A stretch of 64,000 bases of DNA from Actinobacteria bacterium HGW-Actinobacteria-7 (GCA_002841275.1 PHET01000009.1:33081-97080), one strand, 5' to 3'. Counted from the first letter of the stretch, positions 34,601 to 44,227 are shown. The notes: a model not told the origin generated them from the letters alone. A program made the numbers and translations.

Positions 34601-36031
34601 ATGATGTCCTTCGTAAGACAACAGATTGAGGACGAGCAGGGTATTGCGCTCATGGTTGTCATTGGCGTGATCGCCTTGATCAGTGTGATGGCCGTCGGCG
34701 GTTTCGCGCTCGCCTCGCAATCGGTTCACTCGACCGCGAGACTCCAGACGGAAGAGAAGTCATTTCAGGCGGCGAGTTCCGGGCTTGATCGCGTATTGGC
34801 GACCTTCAGCCAAGCGAACTTCCAGGGTCAGAATTCATATCAGGTCTCGGGTACAACACCCGACGGGTCGTATCTGGTGTCGGTCGGCCGGGATCCGGCC
34901 GTGCCCTATCGATTCAGCATCGTCTGTACCGGGACTGCCGGAACGGAGACCGCGCGAGTCAGACAGGACTTCTACTTCCTCGATCTCTGGTCGGTCAACA
35001 TCGGACAAGGCGAGAATCCAGGCAGCCCTCCGGGAACCGCGGGAGACTTCAACGGTGGACCCGAGATCCATGGCCCCTTCTTCGTATCCGGAGGCAATTT
35101 CAACTCCAACCCGGACTTCTTCGGCGGCCCGTTGTTCGCGAGCAAGGATGTCAGTTTCGGCGGGGGCACCGGCTGGTATCCCGAGCCCGCGGGTACCAAG
35201 TACGTGATATACGCCGGCGGTGCATGCTCGGGTCAAGACGCGTCAAAGGTCATCGTGCAGCATAGCTGTCCGGACATCGAGCTTCCCTGGGTCGCAGCTG
35301 ACTACATGGCGTCTATGCTGGCGAAGGCTACGTCGCAGTCAGCCGACAACCTTCGGGGTGACGGCAATCCGGCGGTCGCCAACGGGGAGGTTGCGACGAC
35401 CGGTGCGGTGAACACCTACACAGGCACACGTTACCCAGGCCAGCTTGCGAGCCAGCCGTACAAGGTCATAAACGGACCACTTTCGATCACGGGCTCCAGC
35501 GCATCCTTCGGGAAAGTGTCAGGCGCGACCAACTGGGACGATTTCGCGTTCGACACCGTCAACAACACGCTGTATGTCGAGGGTATCGTCTACGTGAAAG
35601 GCGACGTAACCATCGGCTCCGGTGTCGCGAACTACAAGGGGAGTGGAATCATCGTGTCCGAGGGCGACGTGAACATCGACACGGGTGGAACCTTCCAGCC
35701 GGTCGGCGGAGGCTCAGGCGCCAACGACCTGAGCGCCGAGAACTCCCTTGCCGTCATCGGCACGAACGTCACGTTGGGTAGAGACTCCAACTTCGAAGGT
35801 ACGGTGTTTTGCAATCAGACGTTCGAGATCGGTAAGAGCTCCATCTTCCAAGGTGCGGTCCACGCCAACCTGATAACCAACCCGTCTCCGCCCAAGGCAG
35901 AGTTGTGGATGGAAGAAGGCATGGCCGCATACAAGGTGCCTGAGGGCATGCCGGGTACGGCGACCGATCCACGCGGAAGCAACTTCGGCGGGGGCGTTGT
36001 CATCCCGGGCACGTGGTCGCGAATCCAGTAG
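34601..36031 (+). CDS. PilX-like minor pilin with polymer-forming repeat region
   Basis: 476 residues. The N terminus, EDEQG followed by IALMVVIGVIALISVMAVGGFALA, resembles the PilX group, which lacks Phe1 and Glu5. The stalk is helical to about residue 85. The second half has short alternating beta segments with Gly and Asn turns (DNTLYVEGIVYVKGDVTIGSG, GIIVSEGDVNIDTGGTF, SLAVIGTNVTLGRDSNFEGTVFCNQTF), much like the right-handed beta helix of bactofilins and other polymer-forming proteins. It may cap or extend the pilus tip. AAGGAG precedes two adjacent ATG codons. Confidence 0.72.
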   Translation: MMSFVRQQIEDEQGIALMVVIGVIALISVMAVGGFALASQSVHSTARLQTEEKSFQAASSGLDRVLATFSQANFQGQNSYQVSGTTPDGSYLVSVGRDPAVPYRFSIVCTGTAGTETARVRQDFYFLDLWSVNIGQGENPGSPPGTAGDFNGGPEIHGPFFVSGGNFNSNPDFFGGPLFASKDVSFGGGTGWYPEPAGTKYVIYAGGACSGQDASKVIVQHSCPDIELPWVAADYMASMLAKATSQSADNLRGDGNPAVANGEVATTGAVNTYTGTRYPGQLASQPYKVINGPLSITGSSASFGKVSGATNWDDFAFDTVNNTLYVEGIVYVKGDVTIGSGVANYKGSGIIVSEGDVNIDTGGTFQPVGGGSGANDLSAENSLAVIGTNVTLGRDSNFEGTVFCNQTFEIGKSSIFQGAVHANLITNPSPPKAELWMEEGMAAYKVPEGMPGTATDPRGSNFGGGVVIPGTWSRIQ

Positions 36032-36063
36032 GTGCGAACCAGCGCCTCTCGACGGACGTGCAC

Positions 36064-36091
36064 TTGTGCGACACGCACGCTGTGTTACCAT
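36064..36091 (+). promoter_or_regulatory. Candidate promoter for pilMNO
   Basis: TTGTGC and TACCAT are spaced by 16 bases, about 80 bases before pilM, in a 138-base gap where a new transcript would be expected. Confidence 0.35.
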
Positions 36092-36116
36092 TTACCGTAG
36101 GACCATCGCAAAGCAG

Positions 36117-36149
36117 TAGTAGCACCAGTAGTCGCAGCCGTAGTCGCAG
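36117..36149 (+). repeat. Short tandem repeats in the pilM leader
   Basis: GTAGTCGCAG occurs twice with a 12-base period (36128-36137 and 36140-36149), preceded by the related GTAGTAGCAC at 36117-36126. The array ends about 20 bases before the pilM start, immediately upstream of its ribosome binding site. Confidence 0.6.
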
Positions 36150-36169
36150 TAGCAAATGAGGAGGAAGCG

Positions 36170-37288
36170 TTGGCTCCTGTAGGGTTTGGGTCCGCCCAGC
36201 CGCCCGTAGGTCTCGACATAGGGACCGATTTCGTTCGCGCAGCGTCAGTGCGTCCCACTAGTGGCGGGTTCACTCTTGCCAGCTACGGGCGGGCTTCAAT
36301 GCCGTTCGGCGCGGTGGTGGAGGGCGAGATTGTCGACGCTGAGGCTGTCGCGTCAGCGATCTCCGGACTCTGGAAGCAACACAACTTCCGGTCCAAGGAC
36401 GTCGCAATCGGGGTCGCCAACCAGAAGGTAGTGGTCAGGCTTATCGACCTTCCCTTCATGGAGGCAGACGAGCTGGCAGGCGCCATCCAGTATCAGGCGC
36501 AGGACTACATCCCGATTCCTGTCGAAGAGGCGATACTGAGCTACGAAGTCATCGGCGACTACATGACGCCGGCGGATGAGCACATGATGGAAGTGCTGCT
36601 CGTCGCAGCCGCTCGCGACATGATCAATTCAGCGGTTACCGCCGTTGAGTCCTCCGGACTCAAGCTTGCTCGAATCGATTTGACTGCTTTCGCACTCGTA
36701 CGAGCGCTACTCGGGGTGGGGTCGCAGGTGTTGCCCGACGAGGAACCAGGCGGGGCAACCGGAGTCATCCATGTTACGTCGGGTCTGACGAACATCGTTG
36801 TGGTTGAATCGGGCGTCCCCCGTTTCACGAGAGTCTCAGCCCTTGCGGGCAAGCAGTTCACTCAGGCGATAGCGAATGTGACGAACACGACCTTCGATGA
36901 GGCGGAGTACCTCAAAGTACAGTTGGGCCTGCCCTCGCTCGATGGAGAGACCCTTGTGCCGGCGGGCATCGATGCGGAGACCGCGCAGGTCGCTCGCCAA
37001 GCGTTGGAGCGGGAGACCAATCGCTTCATTGCTGAGGTCAGACGCTCTCTGGACTACTACCTCACCCAGGCGACACAGGTTAGAACAATCAAACGCATCG
37101 TGCTGACCGGGAGCGGTTCGACGTTACTCAACCTGCCCGCCTATCTCGAGAAGGGTCTTCAGACCCAAGTCGTTCTTGGAGACCCACTCGCGCGAGTAGG
37201 CGTCATGGCCGGTGCCGAGAAGGACGCACTTGCTGACAGTATGGGGTGCGCGCCGGCAGTGGGGCTGGCTCTGGGGGGTGTCGGCTAG
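36170..37288 (+). CDS. pilM: Type IV pilus assembly protein PilM
   Basis: A 372-residue actin-like cytoplasmic ATPase that binds the PilN tail. The N-terminal VGLDIGTDFVRAASVR and later LTGSGSTLLNLPAYLEKGL are nucleotide-binding loops of the family; IQYQAQDYIPIPVEEAILSYEVIG is a typical PilM segment. The start is TTG, fixed by GAGGAGGAAG a few bases upstream and by the VGLDIG start of the fold. pilN begins on the base after its stop codon. Confidence 0.94.
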   Translation: MAPVGFGSAQPPVGLDIGTDFVRAASVRPTSGGFTLASYGRASMPFGAVVEGEIVDAEAVASAISGLWKQHNFRSKDVAIGVANQKVVVRLIDLPFMEADELAGAIQYQAQDYIPIPVEEAILSYEVIGDYMTPADEHMMEVLLVAAARDMINSAVTAVESSGLKLARIDLTAFALVRALLGVGSQVLPDEEPGGATGVIHVTSGLTNIVVVESGVPRFTRVSALAGKQFTQAIANVTNTTFDEAEYLKVQLGLPSLDGETLVPAGIDAETAQVARQALERETNRFIAEVRRSLDYYLTQATQVRTIKRIVLTGSGSTLLNLPAYLEKGLQTQVVLGDPLARVGVMAGAEKDALADSMGCAPAVGLALGGVG

Positions 37289-37912
37289 ATGATTCGAATC
37301 AATCTGCTGCCACCCGAGATTATCGAGCGACGCAAGTGGGAGCGCTTCTACCCGATCGTGTTCGTTGTCGCGGCCGGACTCATCGCGATTGTCCTTGTGG
37401 TGTGGTTTGGGCTGCAACTCGCGGTGAATCAGCGCAACGACGAACTTCAGCAGACCATGACCAGAACAGCCGCGCTCACTTCACAGGCCGATGCATTCGC
37501 CATCTTCGAGCGCAAACAGCAAGAGCTTGTCGCCCGTGAGGCTATCGCAGCGACAGCGCTCGCAGGCAGAATCGACATGGGTAGTCTGGCGGAGGATATC
37601 TCGCTGGTGCTGCCCGACGAGACGTTCTTGGTCAACATGAACTGCGACCAGGACATGGGTTTGATTCTCGGTGGCAATGTGAGTATGTCGAGCGCACCGT
37701 CGGTGAAGCAGGGCTACAAAGCCGTTGCGGCGACACTGGTCCGTCTTGCATCGGTTGATGGGCTCTACAGCGTGTGGTTGGACACCGCAAACGTTACATC
37801 CTTCACCAACTTCCAACCCGCAGATCGGAGCCAGGGCTCAAGCGCGACAGTCATGTCGTTCTCGGCAACGGCGAAGATCAGGGTTCCCGATTCCGCTCCT
37901 CTGGCCCAGTAA
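37289..37912 (+). CDS. pilN: Type IV pilus assembly protein PilN
   Basis: 207 residues. The conserved cytoplasmic tail IRINLLPPEI, the PilM-binding motif, opens the protein. One membrane helix (FVVAAGLIAIVLVVWFGL) follows, then a coiled-coil stretch and a ferredoxin-like periplasm-side domain. It starts directly after pilM and lies 10 bases before pilO. Confidence 0.95.
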   Translation: MIRINLLPPEIIERRKWERFYPIVFVVAAGLIAIVLVVWFGLQLAVNQRNDELQQTMTRTAALTSQADAFAIFERKQQELVAREAIAATALAGRIDMGSLAEDISLVLPDETFLVNMNCDQDMGLILGGNVSMSSAPSVKQGYKAVAATLVRLASVDGLYSVWLDTANVTSFTNFQPADRSQGSSATVMSFSATAKIRVPDSAPLAQ

Positions 37913-37922
37913 AGGGGGCGAA

Positions 37923-38555
37923 GTGAACCTATCTCCACGCAACAAGCTGCTAGCTCTCGCCGTCGCCCTTTTGCTGGTGGTAGTTGTGCTCGTCACGGTG
38001 CTGGTCGTTCCGCAGTTCGGGAAGCTGAGCAGCCTTGGGGCCAAGATCGTTCAAGCCAACTCAGACGAACAGACGGCCCAGAGCCTCCTGGATCAGCGGC
38101 GGACCATCAAGGATCAGGCGGCCGTTACCAACAATTCGCTACTGCAGCTTGCCTCGGCCGTGCCCGAGAACCCCGAGCTGCCCTCGTTGATAATCGAGCT
38201 GCAGGATGCCGCATATGCGTCAGGTGTCAGTCTCAGAAGCGTCGCACCTGTTGCCCCTGTTCAAGAGGAGGGCGACAAGTTCGTGACCGTGGGCCTGAGT
38301 CTCGAGGTATGGGGCACATGGGCCGATACGGTCGACTTCTTGCAACGGTTGCGGAAGCTTGGCCGCGCAGTTCGGGTCAAGACGATAGATGCGGGCGTTC
38401 TCGAGGAGAGCGCAGCGGAACAGGCGCGCATCGAACTCCCGCCGTACTACCAGATCAAGACTAATGTCGCGATTATGACCTACGTTATTCCTGCGGGCAG
38501 CGTGGTCGTCAGTTCAACGCCGGACGCTGTTCCGGCGCCCGCGCCGGCGCAGTAG
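37923..38555 (+). CDS. pilO: Type IV pilus assembly protein PilO
   Basis: 210 residues: a short tail, a membrane helix (LLALAVALLLVVVVLVTVLVV), a coiled coil (QANSDEQTAQSLLDQRRTIKDQ) and a C-terminal ferredoxin-like domain (LPSLIIELQDAAYASGVSLRSV ...) that pairs with PilN. The GTG at 37923 follows AGGGGGCG and is chosen because it gives the normal short N terminus. The C terminus ends in a Pro/Ala tail. Confidence 0.93.
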   Translation: MNLSPRNKLLALAVALLLVVVVLVTVLVVPQFGKLSSLGAKIVQANSDEQTAQSLLDQRRTIKDQAAVTNNSLLQLASAVPENPELPSLIIELQDAAYASGVSLRSVAPVAPVQEEGDKFVTVGLSLEVWGTWADTVDFLQRLRKLGRAVRVKTIDAGVLEESAAEQARIELPPYYQIKTNVAIMTYVIPAGSVVVSSTPDAVPAPAPAQ

Positions 38556-38571
38556 GGCGAGGAGCTCAAGT

Positions 38572-39195
38572 ATGGTCGACTCCTTCAACACACCAGGAAC
38601 CGAGCAGCCACCAGTGGCGGTGACCCCAGAGGTCGCCCCAGCAGCTGGTGGGGTTGCTGGGTTTCTCGCCACAACCACGGGGAAGCTCGTGGTTGGCGGC
38701 GTGGCGCTCGTAGTCGTCGGAGGTGCCATCGCCGCGATTCTCATGATGTTTGTGCTGAACCGGGCAACAGACGACCAGGGCGGATCGGTGAAAGTCCCAC
38801 TGAATCCCACCACCACGTCCACCGCTAGCATCGATTCGAGCCCCACCGAGCGACCTGCCGACGATTTCGCTGACACCTTCGCGTTCCGCAATGTCTTCCA
38901 GCCCACGGTGAAGATCACTCTCACTCCCGATCCCAACCTCGTGGACAGCACCGACGGATCCACTCCTGCGACCGTCGACGTGCCGCAAGACACGCTGCTT
39001 CTCAGTTCAGTCAGCACGGTCGACGGATCTCCAGTCGCCAATCTGGTGTGGAACGGCGCGACATACGCCTTGGGCGAGGGCGACGCTATCCCTGACACGC
39101 CGTGGCAGGTCCTGAGCATCTCCGGTGACACCGTGGTGATGCTCTACGGCGACAGCCGTGTCACATTGACGGTCGGTCAAGGGATTTCGAAGTAG
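38572..39195 (+). CDS. PilP-like membrane-anchored pilus protein
   Basis: 207 residues. A Pro-rich cytoplasmic segment leads to one membrane helix (LVVGGVALVVVGGAIAAILMMFVL), a Ser/Thr-rich linker and a small C-terminal beta domain (LLLSSVSTVDGSPVANLVWNGATYALGEGD ... VVMLYGDSRVTLTVGQGISK). The domain resembles the PilP/GspC homology region, which links the PilNO complex to the secretin in diderms. Since no pilQ is visible here, its partner must differ. It is 16 bases after pilO, last in the pilus locus. The assignment rests on position and pattern only. Confidence 0.68.
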   Translation: MVDSFNTPGTEQPPVAVTPEVAPAAGGVAGFLATTTGKLVVGGVALVVVGGAIAAILMMFVLNRATDDQGGSVKVPLNPTTTSTASIDSSPTERPADDFADTFAFRNVFQPTVKITLTPDPNLVDSTDGSTPATVDVPQDTLLLSSVSTVDGSPVANLVWNGATYALGEGDAIPDTPWQVLSISGDTVVMLYGDSRVTLTVGQGISK

Positions 39196-39198
39196 GGT

Positions 39199-39229
39199 TT
39201 GATTGCGCGTCCCTGTGCTTTGGTAGAAT
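39199..39229 (+). promoter_or_regulatory. Candidate promoter for the aro operon
   Basis: TAGAAT (-10, 5 of 6) at 39224-39229 with TTGATT 19 bases upstream, just after the pilus operon ends. The spacing is slightly long. Confidence 0.42.
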
Positions 39230-39266
39230 CTGCGCACGGTTCGCTCCTCAGAGAAGGGCGTCGAGC

Positions 39267-40415
39267 ATGCGCTATACCACGGCCGGCGAGTCACATGGTC
39301 GCGCACTCTTGGCCATCGTGACCGCAGTGCCTGCGGGAATCTCGGTCGACATTGCGTTGCTTGATGCCGATTTGGCGCGTCGACAGCGTGGATATGGACG
39401 GGGTGGCAGGCAGGCGATCGAGTCGGATCGAGTCACAGTGCTCTCTGGCGTGCGGTTCGGCAGGACGTTGGGAAGCCCTGTTGCGCTTTCGGTCTCCAAC
39501 CGGGATTGGGAGAACTGGACTCAGGTCATGGCCGTCTCCGGAGACAAGCCACTCGACATTCGAGAGACACAACCTCGTCCGGGTCATGCTGATCTTGCGG
39601 GTATCCAGAAGACCGGAAGCGACGACGCACGCGACATCCTTGAAAGGGCGAGCGCCCGGGAGACCGCCGCGCGCGTTGCGGCCGGCGGCGTCGCGAAGTC
39701 GCTGCTGGCCCACTTCGGGGTCAGCATCTCTTCGTATGTCGAGGCCATCGGGTCGGTCGCGGCTGCGGGGCTCGACCCAGAGACGGTTGACACGCAAGCC
39801 GCCCTGTCGAGTGACGTCTCCTGTCCTGACGAGGAGGCTGCGGCGCTCATGCGTAACGCAATCGACGCCGCGCGACTTGCGGGAGACTCGCTGGGTGGAG
39901 TCTTCGTTGTGCGCGCTTCCGGATTGGTGCCAGGGCTCGGTTCGTACGCCGAGGCGGCGCGACGCCTCGACGCCGAACTTGCTGCCGCCGTGATGTCCAT
40001 ACCGGCGATCAAAGGGGTCGAATTCGGGTTGGGCTTTGAGGCCGCAGCGTTGCCCGGTAGTCAGGTGCATGATCCGATCGAATATCAAGCCGACGGCGGC
40101 TTTCGGCGGCTTTCCAACCGGGCGGGCGGACTCGAGGGTGGCATGTCCAACGGGGAGATGCTCGTGGTGCGTGCGGCGATGAAGCCCATACCGACACTGA
40201 TGCAGCCGCTCGCAACGGTCGATATCGACACCCACCAGCGGGCTGACGCCAGCAGGGAGCGGAGCGATGTCTGCGCTGTGCCTGCGGCCGCTGTCGTCGG
40301 CGAAGCCGAGGTCGCACTTGTGCTCGCGAATGCCTACGCCGAGAAGTTCGGCGGTGACTGTGTCAGCGACATGGTCAGTGCTGTAGACGCGTATCGAGAC
40401 CGTGTGTCGTCGTGA
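39267..40415 (+). CDS. aroC: Chorismate synthase
   Basis: A 382-residue FMN-dependent enzyme, last step of the shikimate pathway. Signatures include the start RYTTAGESHG, GYGRGGRQ and the FMN/substrate region SNRAGGLEGGMSNGE. Length is normal. AAGGG precedes the ATG. It heads an operon aroC-aroK-aroB-aroQ-pepQ-efp in which most junctions overlap; aroK overlaps it by four bases (GTGA). Confidence 0.97.
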   Translation: MRYTTAGESHGRALLAIVTAVPAGISVDIALLDADLARRQRGYGRGGRQAIESDRVTVLSGVRFGRTLGSPVALSVSNRDWENWTQVMAVSGDKPLDIRETQPRPGHADLAGIQKTGSDDARDILERASARETAARVAAGGVAKSLLAHFGVSISSYVEAIGSVAAAGLDPETVDTQAALSSDVSCPDEEAAALMRNAIDAARLAGDSLGGVFVVRASGLVPGLGSYAEAARRLDAELAAAVMSIPAIKGVEFGLGFEAAALPGSQVHDPIEYQADGGFRRLSNRAGGLEGGMSNGEMLVVRAAMKPIPTLMQPLATVDIDTHQRADASRERSDVCAVPAAAVVGEAEVALVLANAYAEKFGGDCVSDMVSAVDAYRDRVSS

Positions 40416-40933
40416 ACCGAGGACACGTGTTCCTGGTTGGTTTCATGGGTGCCGGCAAGTCGACGGTCGCACAGGTCGTCGCCGCCGCATTGCAGCGCCC
40501 TTGCGTGGATCTCGACAGCCAGATCGAAGCCGGATCACATCGACCGGTGTCGCAGATATTCGCCGAGGACGGCGAAGAAGGTTTTCGGGACCAAGAGAGT
40601 CAGGCACTTACCATGCTTGAAGGGCAGACGCCTGCGGTAGTGGCTTGTGGCGGCGGTGTTGTGCTGAGAACACAGAACCGAGCGCTGCTCAAGCGCCTTG
40701 GCACCGTCGTCTATCTGGTGGTCACAGCGGAGGAGGCTGTTGCCCGTGTTGGCGATAGTGCTACGAGGCCGTTGCTTGCCGGAAGCGCCGGGTCATTGGC
40801 AGCGACGAGCCTTCTGGCCGCCCGTGAAGGCCTCTATCGTTCGGTTGCTGATGTGGTGGTCGACACTGTAGGTCGCACGAGCGAGCAGGTTGCAGCACAG
40901 GTGATATCTGAACTCGATGAGGTGGAGGCGTGA
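40412..40933 (+). CDS. aroK: Shikimate kinase
   Basis: 173 residues with P-loop GFMGAGKST, the shikimate-binding DLDSQIEAG, FRDQES and the ACGGGVV loop. It phosphorylates shikimate at the 3-OH. The start is GTG overlapping the aroC stop, and its own stop overlaps the aroB start in the same way. Confidence 0.95.
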   Translation: MNRGHVFLVGFMGAGKSTVAQVVAAALQRPCVDLDSQIEAGSHRPVSQIFAEDGEEGFRDQESQALTMLEGQTPAVVACGGGVVLRTQNRALLKRLGTVVYLVVTAEEAVARVGDSATRPLLAGSAGSLAATSLLAAREGLYRSVADVVVDTVGRTSEQVAAQVISELDEVEA

Positions 40934-42030
40934 CGAAGAAGCTGAGAGTCAACGTACCCGGAGCTGCGTACGATGTCATTGTCGGCGCTGGTGTCATGGG
41001 CGACTGCGGTCGGCTGCTGTCTGGGCTCACTGATGCGCGGACCGTTGCGCTGGTGAGCGACGAGACGGTCGCGAAGCAGTACTCCACGCAGGCCGATATC
41101 GCATTCGCCCAGGCGGGGTTTCGGGTCATGTCTCTGACCGTGCCCGCTGGAGAGACCTCAAAGAACTGGGCGTTGGCCGGCGACCTGCTTGAGGAGTTTG
41201 CCCGCTTGGGTCTGGGTAGAACGGATGTCGTGGTGGCGCTTGGTGGTGGCGTCATCGGAGACCTCGCCGGCTTTGCTGCAGCGGTGTATCTTCGAGGCGT
41301 CTCATTCATGCAGATGCCGACCACTCTGCTGGCCATGGTGGACTCCTCTGTGGGCGGCAAGACGGGTGTGGATCTGAGCGCCGGCAAGAACCTCGCCGGA
41401 GCGTTCAAACAACCCCTGTTGGTCCTGGCCGACACACAAGCGCTTGCGAGTCTGCCAGATGAGCAGTGGCGCAGTGGAATCGCCGAGGTGGTCAAGTCGG
41501 CGGTTCTGGACGGGGAGGCGTTCCTGTCCTGGGTGGAAGAGCAGACTGAGGCACTCAACGCCAGAGACGGCGAAGTGGTAGAGGAAGTCGTTGCGCGTTC
41601 GATGGCGTTCAAGTCAGGCATCGTCGCTCGTGACGAAAGGGAGGAGGGGCCCCGCGAGTGTTTGAACTACGGTCACACGCTGGGTCACGCGCTTGAGAAG
41701 GTTCTGGGATATGGAACGATCACACACGGGGAAGCCGTAGCCGAGGGTATGCGCTTCGCCGCAAGAGTGGCGGTTGACGTGGGTCAGGCCGATGCGACTT
41801 TCGTGAAGAGGCAGGATCATCTGCTGGATGCGCTCGGCCTGAGGCCACTACGGGCCCTCGCGGAGCCGTCAGCACTGATCGCCGCGATGCGCTCCGACAA
41901 GAAGGCGCGGGGTGGATCGGTGAGAATGGTGCTGGCTGACGGACCTGGTCTCTGGCGATGCGTTGCCGTGGATGACGGCGTGCTGGACGCACACCTCGAG
42001 GCGTGGGCCGAAACAAAGAGGGAAGGGTAG
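40930..42030 (+). CDS. aroB: 3-dehydroquinate synthase
   Basis: A 366-residue NAD- and metal-dependent cyclase that makes 3-dehydroquinate from DAHP. Family motifs include [48 protein letters not shown] and the metal-binding [13 protein letters not shown] and HGEAVAEGM. The start is GTG within the aroK stop. Confidence 0.97.
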   Translation: MTKKLRVNVPGAAYDVIVGAGVMGDCGRLLSGLTDARTVALVSDETVAKQYSTQADIAFAQAGFRVMSLTVPAGETSKNWALAGDLLEEFARLGLGRTDVVVALGGGVIGDLAGFAAAVYLRGVSFMQMPTTLLAMVDSSVGGKTGVDLSAGKNLAGAFKQPLLVLADTQALASLPDEQWRSGIAEVVKSAVLDGEAFLSWVEEQTEALNARDGEVVEEVVARSMAFKSGIVARDEREEGPRECLNYGHTLGHALEKVLGYGTITHGEAVAEGMRFAARVAVDVGQADATFVKRQDHLLDALGLRPLRALAEPSALIAAMRSDKKARGGSVRMVLADGPGLWRCVAVDDGVLDAHLEAWAETKREG

Positions 42031-42034
42031 CGGT

Positions 42035-42472
42035 ATGAACATACTGGTAATGAACGGCCCCAACCTGAACCTGCTTGGGACACGCGAGCCCGGCGTCTAT
42101 GGGAGTGCCACCCTCGACGATATCGCGGCTGCTCTGCGCGCTCTCGGCGAGGAGCTTGACGTGCAGTTGGGATTCGTACAGAGCAACCACGAAGGTGAGC
42201 TGATCGAGAGACTGCACGCTGCCCCGGCTGAGTTCCAGGGCGTGGTTCTCAATCCAGGCGCGCTGACGCACTACTCGTACGCACTTCGTGATGCTATTTC
42301 GTCAGTCGTTATCCCTGTTGTAGAGGTTCATCTCTCGAATATCCACGCGCGTGAGGAGTTTCGCTCACGGAGTGTGCTCGCGGCCGTGTGCGTCGGTCAG
42401 GTTTCCGGGTTCGGGGTCCAGAGCTACCTTCTGGGGCTTCGGGCGATCGTCGCACACGTCGGAGCGGAATGA
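42035..42472 (+). CDS. aroQ: 3-dehydroquinate dehydratase, type II
   Basis: 145 residues, dodecamer-forming type II dehydratase. It opens [21 protein letters not shown] with the catalytic Tyr, then [29 protein letters not shown] and [14 protein letters not shown]. The ATG follows GGGAAGGG. It overlaps the next gene (ATGA), as aroQ-yqhT neighbour each other in B. subtilis. Confidence 0.96.
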   Translation: MNILVMNGPNLNLLGTREPGVYGSATLDDIAAALRALGEELDVQLGFVQSNHEGELIERLHAAPAEFQGVVLNPGALTHYSYALRDAISSVVIPVVEVHLSNIHAREEFRSRSVLAAVCVGQVSGFGVQSYLLGLRAIVAHVGAE

Positions 42473-43560
42473 TGCTGTGCGACGGCCGGTTGAGCACCCT
42501 TCGTTCGAAACTGCGAGATGCACAGGTTGATGCGTTCCTGGTGACCCATCCCGTCAACGTGGCGTACATCACGGGCTTTGAGGGGGTGTTCGACTCCGAG
42601 GACGCACACGCCGCCGTGGTCTCCTCTGATGCGGCCGTGCTTTACACTGACAGCCGCTACTTCGATTCGGCCTTGCGTGCTTCAGAAGGTACGCCATGGC
42701 AGGTAGTGCTCGCGAAGCGGGACCTTTTCGTCACCGTCTGCGAGGACCTTGCGCAGGAGGGGCGGTCGGTGTTGGCGCTCGAAACGTCTGTTCCCTACGG
42801 ACGGTTCAAGTTCATCTCGGAGCAGTGGGGAGGCAATGTAGCCGCTCTCGATCAGCTCGTTGAGCGGATTCGAAAGGTCAAAGAGGCCGATGAGCTGCGT
42901 CGGATACTCGCCGCACAGCAACTGACCGACCGGACATTCGATCATATCCTCGACTGGCTACGTCCTGGCGTGACTGAACTCGAGATCGCGCTGGAACTTG
43001 AGTTCTTCATGCGGCGCGAAGGCAGCGAGGGGGTTGCGTTTCCGCCCATCGTGGCATCGGGGCCAAACTCAGCATTCCCTCACGCCAGAGTGACTGTCAG
43101 AGAGTTGACGCAGGGGGACTTCGTCAAGCTCGACTTCGGTGCGGTTGTTGAGGGCTACTGTGCGGACATGACGCGAACGGTCGTTCTTGGCGCCGCGAGT
43201 GAGCGTCAGCGTGAGATCTACCGTGCCGTCCTGGATGCGAACCTGGCCGGAATCGCCGCAATCGCCCCGGGAGTGCCTGGCAGGAGCGTCGACCGGGTGG
43301 CTCGGTCAGTGATTGAGGACAGGGGCTTCGGCGACCGGTTCGGGCACGGGCTGGGCCATGGCGTGGGGATGCAGGTGCACGAACTCCCCAGCATGGGTCC
43401 TCGCGGGTCGGAGAGCCTGCTCGTAGGCAACGTTGTAACGGTCGAACCGGGCGTCTACATCCCCGGGTTCGGCGGTGTTAGAATTGAAGACTTGGTAGTG
43501 GTCGAGGAGCATGGCGCTCGAGTACTTACCGGATCGGCGAAGGAGCTGCTCGAACTGTGA
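42469..43560 (+). CDS. Xaa-Pro aminopeptidase (M24 family, YqhT-like)
   Basis: A 363-residue metallopeptidase with an N-terminal creatinase-like domain ([28 protein letters not shown]) and a C-terminal pita-bread fold. The metal ligands are visible: two Asp around [14 protein letters not shown], His in [10 protein letters not shown], Glu in EPGVYIPG and RIEDLVVV. It removes N-terminal residues next to proline. The start is ATG 42469 or the adjacent ATG 42472. Its place between aroQ and efp is the same as in B. subtilis. Confidence 0.93.
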   Translation: MMLCDGRLSTLRSKLRDAQVDAFLVTHPVNVAYITGFEGVFDSEDAHAAVVSSDAAVLYTDSRYFDSALRASEGTPWQVVLAKRDLFVTVCEDLAQEGRSVLALETSVPYGRFKFISEQWGGNVAALDQLVERIRKVKEADELRRILAAQQLTDRTFDHILDWLRPGVTELEIALELEFFMRREGSEGVAFPPIVASGPNSAFPHARVTVRELTQGDFVKLDFGAVVEGYCADMTRTVVLGAASERQREIYRAVLDANLAGIAAIAPGVPGRSVDRVARSVIEDRGFGDRFGHGLGHGVGMQVHELPSMGPRGSESLLVGNVVTVEPGVYIPGFGGVRIEDLVVVEEHGARVLTGSAKELLEL

Positions 43561-43603
43561 ACGGCGTCTCACCGTAGACGCTCAGCGATCAAAGGGGACT
43601 CAT

Positions 43604-44164
43604 GTGGCTATCACCACAGCCAACTTCAAGAACGGAATGTGCATCATCCACGAGGGCAAGCGTTGGCTGATCATCGACTTCCAGCACGTGAAGCCCGGCA
43701 AGGGCGGGGCGTTCGTTCGCACGAAACTCAAGGAGCTTCAGAGCGGACGGGTGGTCGACTACACATTCCGTGCGGGCGAGAAGTTCGAAGACGTGCGTAT
43801 TGAGACCAAGAAGATGCAGTACCTCTACAACGACGGAACCGTGTTCCATTTCATGGACAACACGTCCTACGAGCAGGTCGAGTTGGACGCTGACTTCGTT
43901 GGTGAGACCTCGAAGTGGCTTCGCGAGAATGATGAAGTTGAGATCATGACTGCCGACGGAGAGTACATGGGCGTCGAGCCGCCGATGTTCGTGGAACTCG
44001 AAGTTGTCGAGACCGATCCTGGTTTCAAGGGCGATACGGTGCAAGGCGGGACCAAGCCCGCGAAGCTCGAAACCGGCGCCATGATTCAGGTGCCGATGTT
44101 CATCAACACCGGCGAGCGGCTCAAAGTCGACACGCGCGACGGTCGGTACATCACCAGGGTCTAG
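43604..44164 (+). CDS. efp: Elongation factor P
   Basis: 186 residues, three-domain EF-P that rescues ribosomes stalled at poly-proline. The loop KPGKGGAF carries the Lys at residue 33 that is modified in many bacteria. Domain III ends TGERLKVDTRDGRYITRV. The GTG start at 43604 is set by AAAGGGGA a few bases upstream and by the family N terminus (ITTANFKNGM). Several proteins encoded here, such as those at 24.5-27.5 kb, have proline runs and would depend on it. Confidence 0.97.
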   Translation: MAITTANFKNGMCIIHEGKRWLIIDFQHVKPGKGGAFVRTKLKELQSGRVVDYTFRAGEKFEDVRIETKKMQYLYNDGTVFHFMDNTSYEQVELDADFVGETSKWLRENDEVEIMTADGEYMGVEPPMFVELEVVETDPGFKGDTVQGGTKPAKLETGAMIQVPMFINTGERLKVDTRDGRYITRV

Positions 44165-44188
44165 CCGCAGATTGGTTGGGGCTGACAG

Positions 44189-44227
44189 GGCCGGGTGAGA
44201 GTCCGAGTTTCTCGGACCCGCCCGGCC
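44189..44227 (+). terminator. Probable terminator hairpin after efp
   Basis: Outer arms GGCCGGG/CCCGGCC and inner arms GTCCGAG/CTCGGAC (loop TTT) make a long two-part stem 24 bases after efp. The tail TCGTATATACTTCTT is only moderately T-rich and contains TATACT, which might be a -10 box for the carboxylase genes. Confidence 0.55.
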
